23,132 nucleotides of DNA from the NCBI GenBank assembly GCA_003023105.1, contig PXSZ01000027.1, forward strand, positions 13,159 through 36,290, read 5' to 3'. The notes under the pieces were generated by a model. That model made no database searches. It saw only the letters and a list, made by a program, of their open reading frames with translations, and was not told the origin of the DNA. Both the position numbers and the translations under genes were made by a program. This stretch comes from Bacteroidetes bacterium QH_10_64_37 (GTDB lineage: Bacteria; Bacteroidota; Rhodothermia; Rhodothermales; Salinibacteraceae). Shown here one piece after another: positions 1-8,131 of this stretch. The first letter of the stretch is position 1, and the number at the start of each line of letters is the position of its first letter.

Positions 1-59
1 GCGGTTGCGCTTGCCGTCAAGTTCCAGTACCCACGTTTGTTTATACTCCTACAGTCTCA

Positions 60-955
60 ATGGATCAAAAAAGCATTGCCGTCGCCGTCATCCACGGCAC
101 CGGGTACAAAGATCCGGACTTTGCAGAAGACATCAGCCGCACCCTGCAGGACCGGTTTCCGACCCATCTGCCGGAGGAGGCGCGCTCCCGCGCCGACCTC
201 TCGATCCAGCCGGTGTACTGGGCCGATCTACCCCGTGAGCGCGAGGAAGAGGTCTGGGACCGCGTCACGAGCGCCGGTGACATGGGCCACCTGGGGATTC
301 GCCGCTTCATTTTCAACGTTGCCGGCGACACCCTGGCCTACCAGCCGAGCGAGGGGCGCAAAGAGCTGTACATGGAGGTTCACCGAACGATGGCCGAGTC
401 GTTTGAAACGCTGGCGGAGAAGGCTGGGTCGGAGGCACCTCTCTGCGTGGTCGCTCACAGCGTGGGGTCGGTGGTGGCCCACAACTACCTCTACGACATG
501 CAGCACGAGGGAACTCGCGCTGGGGAGTCCGAGGATGCGCTTGCGGACCTGGAGACGGCCCTGGAGCGCGGCGAGACCCTGGCGCTGTTCGTGACCTACG
601 GCAACCCCCTCGCCATCTGGCGTCTTCGATTCGGCGACGAATACAAGTCCATCCGGTTTCCCGCATCCGGTTTCCCGGGAATGCACTGGAGGAGCGATAC
701 CCGGCGGTCCAGCCGAAATGGCTCAACATCTACGACGAAAACGACGTGCTGGGCTACCCGATCAGTCGGCTCACCGAGCGCTACAAGGAGATGGCCGAGG
801 ACGGCTACCTCGAGGATCGTGAGATGGATGTTGGGAAATGGTACAAAAGCTGGAACCCCCTCTCCCACAAGGGCTACCTGCGCGACGAGAGCTCCCTGGA
901 CGAGTTGGCCGGTTTCATTGCGGACATCTGGCAGGGCGCCTACGGCTCTTCTTGA
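60..955 (+). pseudogene. alpha/beta hydrolase (lipase-like), frameshifted by a 14-bp duplication
   Basis: The first part reads from the ATG at 60. It has an N-terminal beta-strand with an oxyanion-type motif (VIHGTG, residues 10-15) and a nucleophile elbow around Ser134 (AHSVGS), the arrangement of serine alpha/beta hydrolases. The original frame then runs into Arg/Ser/Thr-rich nonsense. The natural C-terminus continues in another frame from about 671 to the stop at 953-955, and includes a candidate catalytic Asp (NIYDENDVLGYP) and His (LSHKGY). The switch lies exactly at a 14-bp tandem duplication (651-678). Removing one copy restores an uninterrupted protein of 293 residues. The substrate is unknown. 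As written, the Asp and His needed for catalysis would be lost, so the gene is probably inactive unless the repeat slips back or is a sequence error. It stands alone upstream of panC and converges on a small hypothetical gene. Confidence 0.75.
651..678. repeat. 14-bp tandem duplication inside the hydrolase gene
   Basis: Two adjacent 14-bp units (651-664 and 665-678) are identical except for the last base. The core of each is ATCCGGTTTCCCG. Since 14 is not a multiple of three, the extra copy shifts the reading frame. With one copy removed, the protein reads ...SIRFPGNALEERYP... without interruption, so the duplication is very likely the cause of the frameshift. Confidence 0.85.
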
Positions 956-1221
956 GCCAGCTTTGTCGTCCGCCGAAACGGACCGGCATCTTGCAGTTGT
1001 CGGGTTAGCAGTTCGAAATCCTGCTCACTTGTCTCCCGGCTCGACGGCACGAACCACGACCACGACTTGCTCAAATCGTGTTCCTCGAACGCCTCCAGCC
1101 TCCCACGGAGCGATTCATCGATGACCACGGGTTCTTCCAGATAAAGCGTTGGGTTGCGGAGCTGAAAGATATGGGTAGTCCTGTTTCGGAGCTGCTTGAC
1201 CTCGGATCTTCTATCCTCCAT
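940..1221 (-). CDS. small hypothetical protein
   Basis: A 93-residue reading frame from the ATG at 1221; a TTG two codons upstream is an alternative start. I do not recognise the family. It reads like a real protein rather than a shadow frame: composition is balanced, with many Leu, Glu, Asp and Phe and few Pro/Arg runs. It has a hydrophobic N-terminal stretch (IFQLRNPTLYLEEPVVI) and a Trp-containing middle (KSWSWF). No membrane segment or signal peptide is visible. Its last codons overlap the 3' end of the broken hydrolase gene by 16 bp in convergent orientation. Base composition is less GC-rich than the neighbouring pan genes, which may hint at a different origin. No function can be assigned. 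Confidence 0.5.
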   Translation of the reverse strand: MEDRRSEVKQLRNRTTHIFQLRNPTLYLEEPVVIDESLRGRLEAFEEHDLSKSWSWFVPSSRETSEQDFELLTRQLQDAGPFRRTTKLAQEEP

Positions 1222-1380
1222 TCTCAATTAGCTCTGCCTCACGGTTCTCAGCCGATTTTTTGCAATCCATGCTCGGCTCGGCAAGACTCGTTCGGGGAGT
1301 GCGGTCGAACTTGAAGCACGTGCTCCCGTAGCTGCGGGCGGCATCCTGTCACAGCTTCGTCGCACCCGTCCCAGCCCCCG

Positions 1381-2262
1381 ATGGAACGGATCCGCACCGT
1401 CGATGCGATGCAGACCCACGCCGAGGCGGCCCGGGCCGACGGACAGTCACTCGCGCTCGTGCCCACCCTTGGCGCCCTGCACGACGGCCACCTCGCCCTC
1501 GTCCGCACCGCCCTGGAGGCGGCCGACCACGTCACCGTCTCCGTCTTCGTCAACCCCACCCAGTTCGGACCCGGCGAGGACTATGACGCCTATCCGCGCG
1601 ACCTGGAGGGCGACCGGGAGAAATTAGAGGCGCTCGGCGTGGACGCCCTCTTCGCCCCGTCGGTGGAGGAGATGTACCCGTACGTCGATGATGCCGCGCT
1701 ACCGGGGCCGCTCGCGTGGGTGTCGGTGGACCGGCTCGACGAGCACCTGTGCGGCGCCCACCGGGAGGGACACTTTCGGGGCGTTACCACGGTGGTCACA
1801 AAACTGTTCAACGCCTGCAAACCCGACATTGGCGTGTTCGGAACGAAAGACGCGCAGCAGTACGTCATTCTCCAGCGGATGGTGGAGGACCTCCTCTTCG
1901 ACATTGAGATCGTGGGCGTGCCGACCGTGCGGGAGCCGGACGGCCTGGCGCGGTCGTCCCGCAACGACTATCTCGACCCCAACGAGCGGAAGCAGGCGAC
2001 GGTGCTCTACGAGGCCGTCACCGCCGCCGAGGAGGCGATTGAGAGGGGGGAACAGGAGGCCCAATCGGTTGTTCGAGCGATGGAAAATGCGCTCGCGGCA
2101 GCCCCCGACGCGGACGTGCAGTACGCCGAGGTCGTGGATGCCCACACACTTCAGCCCGTCGAGCACCTCGCCCCCGGGCAGGAAATTTTGGCCGCCGTGG
2201 CCGTCTTCTTTGGCGACACGCGCCTGATCGACAACACCTTCGTTCACGTCCCCCGGTCTTGA
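1381..2262 (+). CDS. panC: pantothenate synthetase (pantoate--beta-alanine ligase)
   Basis: Condenses pantoate with beta-alanine, using ATP through a pantoyl-adenylate intermediate, to give pantothenate, the coenzyme A precursor; cytoplasmic. The 293-residue length is normal for the family. The sequence has the nucleotidyl-transferase HIGH-type signature PTLGALHDGH (residues 28-37; the usual PTMG Met is Leu), then FVNPTQFGPGEDYDAYPR, the GHFRGVTTVV segment that binds pantoate, the FGTKDAQQY strand, and the KMSKS-equivalent SSRNDYL. The ATG at 1381 places the HIGH motif at the usual distance from the N-terminus. panD follows 48 bp downstream on the same strand and supplies the beta-alanine, so the two probably form one operon. 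No Shine-Dalgarno sequence is evident. Confidence 0.97.
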   Translation: MERIRTVDAMQTHAEAARADGQSLALVPTLGALHDGHLALVRTALEAADHVTVSVFVNPTQFGPGEDYDAYPRDLEGDREKLEALGVDALFAPSVEEMYPYVDDAALPGPLAWVSVDRLDEHLCGAHREGHFRGVTTVVTKLFNACKPDIGVFGTKDAQQYVILQRMVEDLLFDIEIVGVPTVREPDGLARSSRNDYLDPNERKQATVLYEAVTAAEEAIERGEQEAQSVVRAMENALAAAPDADVQYAEVVDAHTLQPVEHLAPGQEILAAVAVFFGDTRLIDNTFVHVPRS

Positions 2263-2310
2263 CGCCCGACGGACAACGATTCTTCGCACAACCCCTACCC
2301 GCGCCCATTC

Positions 2311-2742
2311 ATGGACCTCGCGATGCTCAAAGCGAAGATTCACCGCCTTCGCGTCACAGAGGCCGATCTTTACTACGAGGGCTCCATCACCGTCGACCGG
2401 GAGCTCCTTGACACCGCCGGCCTCCTTCCGTACGAGAAGGTCCAGGTGGTGAACGTCAACAACGGGAATCGGCTCGAAACGTACACCATTCCGGGCGAGG
2501 CGGGGGAGCGGACGGTCTGTCTGAACGGTCCGGCTGCCCGGCTCGCGGAGGCGGGGGACGAGGTGATCGTAATCGCCTACGCCCAGCTCTCGCCGAAGGA
2601 GGCGCGCGAGCATCATCCCCGCGTGGTGCACGTTGATGAAAATAACGACGTGACGGAAACGCGCACCCTTGACGTGTCGACGGACGACGGGGACTTGGCG
2701 CCGGAGGGGATGGAGGACGTGCTGATTGCGGAGTCTGGCTAA
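2311..2742 (+). CDS. panD: aspartate 1-decarboxylase
   Basis: Decarboxylates L-aspartate to beta-alanine, the co-substrate of the upstream PanC. The enzyme is made as a proenzyme that cleaves itself between Gly24 and Ser25, turning the serine into a pyruvoyl cofactor. Here YEGS places Gly24-Ser25 at exactly the E. coli numbering when the ATG at 2311 is used, which fixes the start. Lys9, His11, Arg54 and Tyr58 also fall at the family positions. At 143 residues it is longer than the usual 120-130. The extra C-terminal stretch is Asp/Glu rich (VDENNDVTETRTLDVSTDDGD), consistent with a halophile. It is probably co-transcribed with panC. Confidence 0.97.
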   Translation: MDLAMLKAKIHRLRVTEADLYYEGSITVDRELLDTAGLLPYEKVQVVNVNNGNRLETYTIPGEAGERTVCLNGPAARLAEAGDEVIVIAYAQLSPKEAREHHPRVVHVDENNDVTETRTLDVSTDDGDLAPEGMEDVLIAESG

Positions 2743-3050
2743 GCAGGTCGGCGGACCGCGGACGACCGACGGCAGCTGGAGGACGACATGTGGGAATATT
2801 TCAGCGTTAGTTTCCGTTATTGCAGGGTTTGTCGCAAATGCTCTGCAGTAGCTCCTGGGGGACCGTCTCAGGTTCGCGTTCGGTGATGGGAGATTGGAGA
2901 CTGAACTGGACCCTCGATGCTCCAGCGGTCTGCGGTCCGCCGTCAACGGTATGATAGTCGCTGATTTGTAGCGAGCGGCTATGCAGACCCGGAGGCGCTT
3001 TGCTATTCTAATCCGCCGAATCGCACCTCTCACAGTCACTTTCCGATCGC
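2743..3050. other. intergenic region without a recognisable gene
   Basis: The 308-bp gap between panD and the hydroxyacyl-CoA dehydrogenase gene holds no convincing reading frame. It contains an inverted repeat pair with a GGCGGACCGC core (listed separately) and an AT-richer stretch near 2790-2830. The promoter of the downstream gene is expected here, but no clear consensus was seen. Confidence 0.6.
2747..2947. repeat. inverted repeat pair with GGCGGACCGC core
   Basis: The left arm (2747-2781) reads GTCGGCGGACCGCGGACGAC and ends in GCTGGAG. The right arm (2920-2947) is its imperfect reverse complement, sharing the GGCGGACCGC(A/G)GAC core and the terminal CTCCAGC. About 138 bp lie between the arms. 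Related sequence occurs again at 8231-8320, so this looks like a dispersed intergenic element or a MITE remnant rather than a chance palindrome. Confidence 0.5.
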
Positions 3051-3905
3051 ATGTCTGTACAGCACACCGCCGTGGTGGGGGCCGGGACGATGGGGAACGG
3101 CATCGCCCACGTCTTCGCGCTCCACGGGTACGACGTGACCCTCATCGACCTCGACGAATCGCTCCTCGACGACGCCCGCACCACGATTGAGAGCAACCTG
3201 TCGCGGCAAGTCAACAAAGACGTGATTACGGCCGACGAGAAGGACGCCGCGCTCAATCGCCTCGCGCTCACGCCCGACACGGAAGCGGGCGTGCAGTCGG
3301 CGGATCTCGTCGTGGAGGCCGTGCCGGAAGAGCAGCCCATCAAGGCTGACGTGTTCGGTGCGCTCGACGAGCACGCGCCCGACGAGGCCCTCCTCGCGTC
3401 CAACACCTCGTCCATCTCCATCACCTGGATTGCCAACCAGACCGAGCGGCCCGCGCAGGTGGTGGGCATGCACTTCTTCAATCCCGTGCCCGTCATGACC
3501 CTGGTGGAGGTGGTGCGTGGCCAGCGTACGAGCGACGCGACCTTTGAGACGGTGGCGGATGTCTCGGAGAACCTCGACAAGAATCCGGTGGCGGTGGAGG
3601 ACTACCCCGGGTTCGTGTCGAATCGCGTCCTCATGCCCATGATCAACGAGGCCATTTTCTGCGTGATGGAGGGCGTGGCCGCGCCCGAGGACATCGACAC
3701 GGTGATGGAGCTCGGCATGAATCATCCGATGGGCCCGCTCACGCTGGCGGACTTCATCGGGCTGGACGTGTGCCTTCACATCCTGGAGGTCCTTCACGAC
3801 GAGCTGGGCGACGACAAGTACCGTCCGTGCCCCCTCTTGCGGCGCAAGGTGACGGCGGGGCAACTGGGACGGAAGACGGGGGAGGGATTTTTCCAGTACG
3901 ACTGA
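3051..3905 (+). CDS. 3-hydroxybutyryl-CoA dehydrogenase family protein
   Basis: NAD(P)-dependent oxidation of an L-3-hydroxyacyl-CoA to the 3-ketoacyl-CoA (or the reverse), in fatty-acid, butanoate or polyhydroxyalkanoate metabolism; cytoplasmic. The N-terminal Rossmann motif is GAGTMGNGIAH (residues 10-20). The catalytic His141 sits in GMHFFNPVPVM, paired with Glu153. Ser120 (SNTSS) and Asn191 (PGFVSNR) are the usual active-site partners. The C-terminal domain has the GMNHPMGPLTLADFIGLD signature. The 284-residue length fits stand-alone enzymes of the Hbd/PaaH/MmgB type, not the multifunctional FadB. Which chain length it prefers cannot be read from sequence. It is a single gene flanked by intergenic repeats, and phoH is convergent downstream. 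Confidence 0.93.
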   Translation: MSVQHTAVVGAGTMGNGIAHVFALHGYDVTLIDLDESLLDDARTTIESNLSRQVNKDVITADEKDAALNRLALTPDTEAGVQSADLVVEAVPEEQPIKADVFGALDEHAPDEALLASNTSSISITWIANQTERPAQVVGMHFFNPVPVMTLVEVVRGQRTSDATFETVADVSENLDKNPVAVEDYPGFVSNRVLMPMINEAIFCVMEGVAAPEDIDTVMELGMNHPMGPLTLADFIGLDVCLHILEVLHDELGDDKYRPCPLLRRKVTAGQLGRKTGEGFFQYD

Positions 3906-3960
3906 TTTGGCAGTTTTGGTCTGGGCGGGGTTCCGCTCCGGAGGGGAAGCATTCCACAGG

Positions 3961-4032
3961 GCGTATTGCGTAGTGCGTACTGCATATAGATTCTAAAAAG
4001 GGCGACGACGCAATACGAAATACGCAACACGC
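3961..4032. repeat. imperfect intergenic palindrome
   Basis: The arms 3961-3985 and 4008-4032 are reverse complements at 20 of 25 positions, around a 22-bp AT-rich centre. They are built from GCGTATTGCG/CGCAATACGC-like words. The element lies between two convergent genes. No T-run follows the stem, so it is not a standard intrinsic terminator, although it could work as a bidirectional hairpin or be a palindromic mobile repeat. Confidence 0.55.
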
Positions 4033-4105
4033 ATTCTCACCGAAGATCTCAACCTCCAGAATCAACACTTTCCAGTTAACGAAGGAGCACCCCATGCCGG
4101 GGGGA

Positions 4106-5131
4106 CTACTCATCGTGCTCCTCGTAGGCGGCGATAATGTCTTTGACCAGGCGGTGGCGGGCCACGTCCTCGCGCTCCAGGTAGATGAACTCGATTCCGT
4201 CGATGCCCTTGAGGATGTGCTGGACCTGAATGAGACCGCTCGCGCTCTGGTCCTGGAGGTCCGTCTGCGTAATGTCGCCGGTGACGATGGCTTGGCTCCG
4301 GGGGCCGAGGCGCGTCAGAAACATTTTCATCTGTCCCGTGGTGGCGTTCTGCGCCTCGTCGAGGATGACGAACGAGGATTTGAGGGTGCGGCCCCGCATG
4401 TACGCCAGGGGCACCACCTCCACGCGGTCCTGCTCCAGGGACTCGGCCAGCTCATCGCGCGGCATCATCTCACCGAGCGCATCGTAGAGGGGGCGGAGAT
4501 AGGGCGCCACCTTCTCGTAGAAGTCGCCGGGCAGAAACCCGAGCTCCTCGCCGGCCTCCACGGCGGGACGGGAGAGGACGATCTTGTTGACCTCGTGGTT
4601 GTTGAGCGCCGCCACGGCCAGGGCCACGGCGACGTACGTTTTTCCGGTCCCGGCCGGCCCGATGGTGAACACCACGTCGTTGGCCGCGGCCGACTGGACG
4701 AGGCGCTCCTGGTTCGGGGAGCGGGGCTTGATGGCCTCGCCGTCGGGCGTGGTGAGGATGGCGTCTCGCCGTCCGGGCTCGGCTGTGGGAGAGGGGGAGG
4801 CGTCCGCCGAATCGAACAGCGCGAGGACGGTCTCCACGTCCTCCTCCGTCAGGTGGTCGTTGCGGTCGAGCAGGGTCAGCATTTCGCTGAAGACGCGCTC
4901 AATCTTGTTGAGGGTGTCCGCGTCGCCCTCAAGGTGGATCTCCGTGCCTCGGGCCGTGATGTGGGTGTCCGGAAAGGCGTCTTCGATCTTCCGGAGGTAC
5001 ACATCGTTAAAGCCGAACAGCAATAGCGGATCGGCGCTTTCGATGCTCAGTTGTTTCTCGGGCAAAGGGGGTTGGGGGTGGGTGAGAGGCTCAAACTCAA
5101 ATCGGTTACGCCTTACGAGGGAGGCGTCCAA
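4106..5131 (-). CDS. phoH: PhoH-like ATPase
   Basis: Member of the PhoH P-loop ATPase family, RNA-associated proteins with helicase-like folds. The cellular role is not firmly settled. The Walker A motif is GPAGTGKT (residues 158-165) and the Walker B is FVILDEAQN (254-262), followed by the family's TRLGPRSQAIVTGDITQTDL stretch. An N-terminal KH-like region (about 26-85) precedes the ATPase core, as in the bacterial PhoH/YbeZ type. An Asp/Ser/Pro-rich linker (about 107-120) lies between them. Length is 341 residues from the TTG at 5131. No ATG is available upstream, and homology suggests the conserved part begins near residue 26, so the TTG at 5065 is an alternative start. Only 43 bp separate the TTG at 5131 from the divergent dapF start. 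Confidence 0.92.
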   Translation of the reverse strand: MDASLVRRNRFEFEPLTHPQPPLPEKQLSIESADPLLLFGFNDVYLRKIEDAFPDTHITARGTEIHLEGDADTLNKIERVFSEMLTLLDRNDHLTEEDVETVLALFDSADASPSPTAEPGRRDAILTTPDGEAIKPRSPNQERLVQSAAANDVVFTIGPAGTGKTYVAVALAVAALNNHEVNKIVLSRPAVEAGEELGFLPGDFYEKVAPYLRPLYDALGEMMPRDELAESLEQDRVEVVPLAYMRGRTLKSSFVILDEAQNATTGQMKMFLTRLGPRSQAIVTGDITQTDLQDQSASGLIQVQHILKGIDGIEFIYLEREDVARHRLVKDIIAAYEEHDE

Positions 5132-5174
5132 TCGTGCCGAGATTTTTGGCGATGATCACAACTCCTCCACGATT

Positions 5175-6038
5175 ATGACGGATTCACAGTGCGTTTCGTT
5201 TACCAAGATGCAGGGGACGGGGAATGACTTTGTCGTCGTCGACAACCGGACCTATGGCTTCTCGGAGGCCGAGTTGTCGACCTGTGCGGCTGAATGGTGC
5301 CCGCGTCGCTATGGGATCGGCGCGGATGGGCTCCTGGCCCTCGACCATCCCGAGACACCGGCGGCGGACTACCGGATGCAGTACGTGAACGCTGACGGCT
5401 CGCGGGCGACCATGTGCGGCAATGGGGCGCGGTGCCTGTTTCGGTTTGCCCGGCGGGCCGGCTTCGAGGAGGACGAGCTCGCGTTCGACACCGATGCGGG
5501 GCTGTACCGGGCGACCCATCCGGACGACGACCCCGCCCGCGTTCGCCTCTTCGTGCCGGGGGTGTCGGACATCCGCTCCGACGTGGTGGTCGACCGGTCC
5601 GTGCCCACTCCCATTCGTGCCCTCCACTACGCGCATGCCGGAACGGAGCACCTGGTGGCACTGGTGGACGACGTGGAGGCCGTTCCGGTTCGAGAGTGGG
5701 GCGCGCAGCTTCGCCACGACCCGACGCAGGAACCGGTGGGGGCCAACGTCAACTTCGTCGAGGTGCACGCGGCGGGCGAGGTGTCTCTCCGCACCTACGA
5801 GAAGGGCGTGGAGGACGAGACCCTGTCGTGCGGCACCGGGGTTTTGGCCGCAGCGGTGATTGCAGAACGCCTCCGCTCCAGGGACGCGGGCGAGGAAATC
5901 CGGGTGCAGACGCAAGGAGGCGTCCTCCGCGTCGGGAGAGCCGCATCTGATCGGGGGACCGAACGATACCTCGAAGGCCCGGCTGTGTCGGTCTTTCAGG
6001 GCACGGTCAACTGGTCGCCCTCGACTAGAGACCAGTAA
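5175..6038 (+). CDS. dapF: diaminopimelate epimerase
   Basis: Interconverts LL- and meso-diaminopimelate without a cofactor, giving the direct precursor of lysine and of the peptidoglycan cross-linking residue; cytoplasmic. The two catalytic cysteines are visible as Cys81 in ATMCGNGARC and Cys219 in TLSCGTG. Other family motifs are the N-terminal FTKMQGTGNDFVVVDN, the GIGADGLL segment and GANVNFV. The frame is open far upstream, antisense to phoH. The ATG at 5175 is chosen because it places the KMQGTGNDF motif near the N-terminus as in homologues, giving 287 residues (the usual range is about 270-290). The gene diverges from phoH and its stop lies 14 bp from the end of the convergent ppiD-like gene. 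Confidence 0.96.
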   Translation: MTDSQCVSFTKMQGTGNDFVVVDNRTYGFSEAELSTCAAEWCPRRYGIGADGLLALDHPETPAADYRMQYVNADGSRATMCGNGARCLFRFARRAGFEEDELAFDTDAGLYRATHPDDDPARVRLFVPGVSDIRSDVVVDRSVPTPIRALHYAHAGTEHLVALVDDVEAVPVREWGAQLRHDPTQEPVGANVNFVEVHAAGEVSLRTYEKGVEDETLSCGTGVLAAAVIAERLRSRDAGEEIRVQTQGGVLRVGRAASDRGTERYLEGPAVSVFQGTVNWSPSTRDQ

Positions 6039-6052
6039 GTCAGAATCGCACG

Positions 6053-8131
6053 CTATTGCTGCAGCGCCGACCGGTTGTCCTGGATCGTGGCCTCCTCCTT
6101 CAGCGCGGCGAGCCAGTCCGACGCGATCTGCTTGCGGCGCTGCTTCAGAAGTTGCCTGCGGATTTTCTGACGCCTCTGCTCGGTAAGCGGCGGCGGGGTG
6201 CTCTTCTGGGTCGTCTGCACGACGAAGGCAGCGTTCGAGCCCTCGACGACCCCCGAGGTCTGGCCCTCGTCCAGTCCGAACACGGTGCCCACAAACTTGG
6301 GCTCGCGACCAAGTCCCGGAACGGTGTTGGTCGAGAACGAGAGGTCCGACTGCGTGCGAATGTCGGTGCCGAGGGCCTCCGGAAGGGACTCGAAGTCGCT
6401 TTGGGCGAACGCCCGTTCCATCCGCTGCACCACGATTTTTCGCTTCTTCTGGAGCGCGACCTGTGGACGGATCTGCGACTCCACCTCACTGAAGGGGCGA
6501 TACCCTTCCGGCGTCACGTTCGTCACGTGGGCGACGACGAACTTATCGTTCAATTCGACCACCTCACTCATATTGCCGGTCGAGGCGGTTTCCAGGAACT
6601 GCGAGAGGGCCGAGCTCTGGCCAATGCCGGGAATCGAGGATTGGCCGGTCTCGACCTGCACCTGCTGAACGGACAGGTCCAGGCGCTGGGCCTCCTCGCG
6701 GAAGTTTCCGCTCTCTTCTGCATAGTACGCCAGATCGCCGAGCTGGCTCTCCTGGTCGGCCAGCGTGGACTGACTGGGGCTGAGGTTATACGCGAGGTTC
6801 GCCCTCTGAACAGCCTTTGACGCACGGGTTTCCACTTTAATCAGGTGGTAGCCAAACTCGGAGCGAATGGGCCCGACGAGGCTGCCGGGCTCCGCAGTAA
6901 AGACCGCCTCCCCGAACGCGTCCGCCATGCTGCCCTGGGCAAACCAGCCAAGGTCGCCGCCCTGCGAGGCGGACTGGTCGTCGGAGTATTTCCGGGCCAT
7001 CCCGGCAAAGGAGGCCGTCCCCGATTCAATGGAGTCGCGAATGGCCTGCAGCCGATTCCTCATCTCCGAGTTGGCCTGGTCAGTTTTCAAAAGAATGTGA
7101 CGGGCGTGGGCGTATTCGGTCTCGGCGGCACGCGTGTCGCGAATCTTGATGAGATGGGCCTGCCCGCCCCCAAAGACGGGGCCGACAATCCGGCCGGGCT
7201 CGGGGTTCGCGTAGATCGAGTCGGCTACCCGAGCGCTCATCTGATCCGGGGTCTGGTACGCGCTCGAAAAGTCACTGTCCGAGGCGTTGTTGACCAGGAA
7301 GAGGGAGTCCTGCTCCGTCGTCTTAAAGTCGCCGCGGAGCTCGCTGAGATCGCTCGCAATCGCCGAGGAGTCTTCGGCGGTGGCCTCTTTGGTGGTGGTT
7401 GCGTACTCGATTGTGACGGTTTTCTCGCGCTTAAAGTCCTCTTTGTTGTTCTCGTAGTAGCTGCGGAGGTCCGACTCCGTAACCGAAATAGAATCGTCGG
7501 GCACCTGCGCGTACCGAAGCGACACGTAGCGGGCCGACGCCGACGTGTTTTGGCGACGATAATAGTCCTTGATGTCGTTCTCGGAGATCTGGATGGTCGA
7601 CTGGACGAGCGAGCTCATTTTCTGCTGCCGGCGCTGTTGCCGCAGATACTGCTCAAGTTGCAGCCACTGCGACCGTGCCTGCGGGTTTTGGGCCATGTTC
7701 TGGAGCAGCTGGTAATTGATCTGGCCGGTCGAGTCCGCAAACTGCCGGCGGATGATGGGGTGCGGCGTCTCCCCGAATACCATCGCTTCCACTTCGGAAT
7801 CGGTGACCGAGATGCCCAACTGTTCCATCTGCTGTTCGCGCAGCTTCTGGTTCACGACCCGGTTGTACGCCTGCTCGCGCATTCGCTCTTGCATCTGGGA
7901 GTTCAAGTTCCCGCCGAGCTTTTTCTGGAACCGGGTGCGCAGCTGTTTAAGGGTCTGCTGGTACTCCTGCTGCTGGATGGGACTCCCATCCACCATGGCG
8001 ATGTTGCGCGACGGCTGGTTCATCGCCGAAAAGACGTCGGAGTCCTGAAGCGTCCAAATGATGCCGAATGAGAGTACGAGGATCCAGAGAATCACTCCGG
8101 TGTTCTGCCGGAGCGTGTTCATCGCGCCCAT
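6053..8131 (-). CDS. PpiD/SurA-like peptidyl-prolyl isomerase, membrane anchored
   Basis: A periplasmic folding factor expected to assist outer-membrane and secreted proteins. A single N-terminal membrane anchor (about residues 11-28, TGVILWILVLSFGIIWTL) is followed by a SurA_N-like helical region rich in Gln and Arg. A parvulin rotamase domain spans about 339-436 (HARHILLKT..., GGDLGWFAQGSMADAFGEAVF, GYHLIKVE). A second chaperone-like half extends to the C-terminus. At 692 residues this is typical of the Bacteroidota PpiD type. The ATG at 8131 is chosen; a GTG at 8179 would add 16 residues rich in Pro and Ser, and an ATG at 8122 is also possible. No Shine-Dalgarno sequence supports any of the three. 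It converges on dapF. Confidence 0.92.
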   Translation of the reverse strand: MGAMNTLRQNTGVILWILVLSFGIIWTLQDSDVFSAMNQPSRNIAMVDGSPIQQQEYQQTLKQLRTRFQKKLGGNLNSQMQERMREQAYNRVVNQKLREQQMEQLGISVTDSEVEAMVFGETPHPIIRRQFADSTGQINYQLLQNMAQNPQARSQWLQLEQYLRQQRRQQKMSSLVQSTIQISENDIKDYYRRQNTSASARYVSLRYAQVPDDSISVTESDLRSYYENNKEDFKREKTVTIEYATTTKEATAEDSSAIASDLSELRGDFKTTEQDSLFLVNNASDSDFSSAYQTPDQMSARVADSIYANPEPGRIVGPVFGGGQAHLIKIRDTRAAETEYAHARHILLKTDQANSEMRNRLQAIRDSIESGTASFAGMARKYSDDQSASQGGDLGWFAQGSMADAFGEAVFTAEPGSLVGPIRSEFGYHLIKVETRASKAVQRANLAYNLSPSQSTLADQESQLGDLAYYAEESGNFREEAQRLDLSVQQVQVETGQSSIPGIGQSSALSQFLETASTGNMSEVVELNDKFVVAHVTNVTPEGYRPFSEVESQIRPQVALQKKRKIVVQRMERAFAQSDFESLPEALGTDIRTQSDLSFSTNTVPGLGREPKFVGTVFGLDEGQTSGVVEGSNAAFVVQTTQKSTPPPLTEQRRQKIRRQLLKQRRKQIASDWLAALKEEATIQDNRSALQQ

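Noticed and set aside
1008..1027. GTTCGAAATCC stem-loop resembling a tRNA T-arm
   Set aside because: The loop has nine bases, and no acceptor, D or anticodon stems can be drawn around it. It lies inside a likely coding frame.
1699..3039. 446-residue minus-strand frame antisense to panC and panD
   Set aside because: Its translation is rich in Arg, His and Val, resembles no family, and mirrors two certain genes. It is a high-GC shadow frame.
4584..5174. Plus-strand extension that would lengthen dapF by about 197 residues
   Set aside because: It is antisense to phoH, and the DapF family begins at the KMQGTGNDF region. The extension is Ser/Arg-rich shadow sequence.
6845..8071. 408-residue plus-strand frame antisense to the ppiD-like gene
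   Set aside because: Leu/Val/Arg-rich shadow without motifs. The opposite strand encodes a clear rotamase.
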